A stretch of DNA of 64,000 nucleotides from Microbacterium sp. T32. Lineage in GTDB: Bacteria; Actinomycetota; Actinomycetes; Actinomycetales; Microbacteriaceae. How positions within the stretch are numbered: position 1 is the stretch's first letter; each line of letters starts with the position of its first letter. The position numbers were made by a program, and so were the translations under genes. Shown in pieces: positions 63,428 through 64,000 of the stretch. The stretch is from contig NZ_LQQP01000012.1 of the NCBI RefSeq assembly GCF_001619615.1, positions 62,001 through 126,000 of the forward strand. The letters are read 5' to 3'. Below the pieces are notes generated by a model. The model saw only the letters and a program-made list of their open reading frames with translations, did not search any database and was not told where the DNA came from.

Positions 63428-64000
63428 ATGTCGCGTCTGTTCGTCCGCCGTCCGTCGCCCCTCCTCGCCGAGGGTGAGCTCACGCACCTCGACCGCGTGC
63501 CGGTCGACGCCGAGCTGGCGCTCGCGCAGTGGCGCGGCTACGTCGACGTCTTCCGCAGCCGTGGCTGGGACGTGATCGAGATCGAGCCGGCGGACGCGCA
63601 GCCCGACGGCGTGTTCGTCGAGGATGCCGTCGTCGTGTTCGGTGACCTCGCCGTGCTCTGCCGCGCGGGAGCCGAATCCCGCCGCGGCGAAGCGCCCACG
63701 GTGGCGGCGGCGGTCGTGGCATCCGGACTCGAGGTCGCCGAGATCGCAGAGCCGGGCACGCTCGACGGCGGCGATGTCCTCAAGGTGGGCCGGACGGTCT
63801 ACGTCGGTGCCTCCTCGCGGACCAACGCCGAGGGGATCGCCCAGCTCCGCGCGCTGCTCGCGCCGCGCGGCCGGAACGTGGTCGACGTCCCCGTCACCAA
63901 GGTGCTGCACCTGAAGTCGGGGGTGACCGCGCTGCCCGACGGCACGGTCGTCGGCTACGCGCCGCTCGTCGATGACCCGGCGGCCTTCCCGGTCTTCGCG
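63428..64000 (+). CDS. Dimethylarginine dimethylaminohydrolase-like protein (cut at right edge)
   Basis: The first 191 residues of an amidinotransferase-fold enzyme that hydrolyses methylated arginines or related guanidino compounds. PDGVFVEDAVVVFGD, the EAPTVAAAV loop, GTLDGGDVLKVGRTVYVGASSRTNAEG and the catalytic-His region VLHLKSGVTALPDG are typical. The catalytic Cys lies beyond the window. Arginine deiminase-like relatives cannot be excluded. Confidence 0.9.
   Translation, partial: MSRLFVRRPSPLLAEGELTHLDRVPVDAELALAQWRGYVDVFRSRGWDVIEIEPADAQPDGVFVEDAVVVFGDLAVLCRAGAESRRGEAPTVAAAVVASGLEVAEIAEPGTLDGGDVLKVGRTVYVGASSRTNAEGIAQLRALLAPRGRNVVDVPVTKVLHLKSGVTALPDGTVVGYAPLVDDPAAFPVFA

Overview
This is about 64 kb of a high-GC actinobacterial chromosome. 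The codon bias, many GTG starts, short ATGA/GTGA gene overlaps and gene content point to the family Microbacteriaceae, probably Microbacterium. That placement is an inference from gene style; no rRNA is present. Almost all of the window is ordinary core chromosome, with one small accessory-looking patch at about 21.4-22.7 kb.

Left part (1-21.4 kb). The genes are greA (cut by the left edge), DUF4307, a small membrane protein, trhA-type hemolysin III, a short Z-isoprenyl diphosphate synthase, a PIN-PhoH ATPase, a C-rich candidate small RNA, a two-component system, an xseA-xseB-DUF4245-carbonic anhydrase-fumC operon, ispH, an ECF sigma/anti-sigma pair, a MOSC protein, fba, glpX, rmuC, a DEDDh exonuclease, a methyltransferase and ychF. 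Much of this order recalls the M. tuberculosis Rv1080c-Rv1112 block, but the mycothiol gene mca is not in its expected slot.

Accessory patch (21.4-22.7 kb). Directly after ychF lie a frame-shifted second copy of the ychF 3' end, a HigB/HigA toxin-antitoxin pair with a perfect palindromic operator, and a broken GNAT acetyltransferase.

Middle (22.6-41.2 kb). The genes are a monooxygenase-fold protein, an MHS-type transporter, a D-Ala-D-Ala carboxypeptidase, CsbD, an aldose epimerase, an Fpg/Nei glycosylase, a PfpI-family protein, an unannotated 43-residue Cys-rich peptide, a DHA2 exporter and an ABC exporter. They are followed by the NAD operon nrtR-nadA-nadB-nadC-nifS-glycosyltransferase, which has two NrtR-like boxes in front, and by a divergent MarP-type protease.

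Right part (41.2-64 kb). A tandem glycine riboswitch controls gcvT-gcvH-gcvP. Next come a lone family-5 binding lipoprotein, a CPBP membrane protein and an Opp-type peptide importer. The importer has an unusually long OppB-like permease and an antisense PH-domain gene between the permease and ATPase genes. The window ends with typA, an XRE-cupin regulator divergent from azlCD, a membrane protein-fdxA-dapC cluster, gltA and a DDAH-like gene cut by the right edge.

Window-wide patterns. At least a dozen genes carry a TANNNT -10 hexamer six or seven bases before the start codon, which predicts leaderless mRNAs. The heptamer GGATGCC/GGCATCC is strikingly frequent. Intergenic gaps carry two dispersed repeat families: a GTGTCCAAGACACGC palindrome (three copies) and an ~80-bp unit (four copies in two pairs). 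I saw no tRNA, rRNA, CRISPR array, insertion sequence or prophage.
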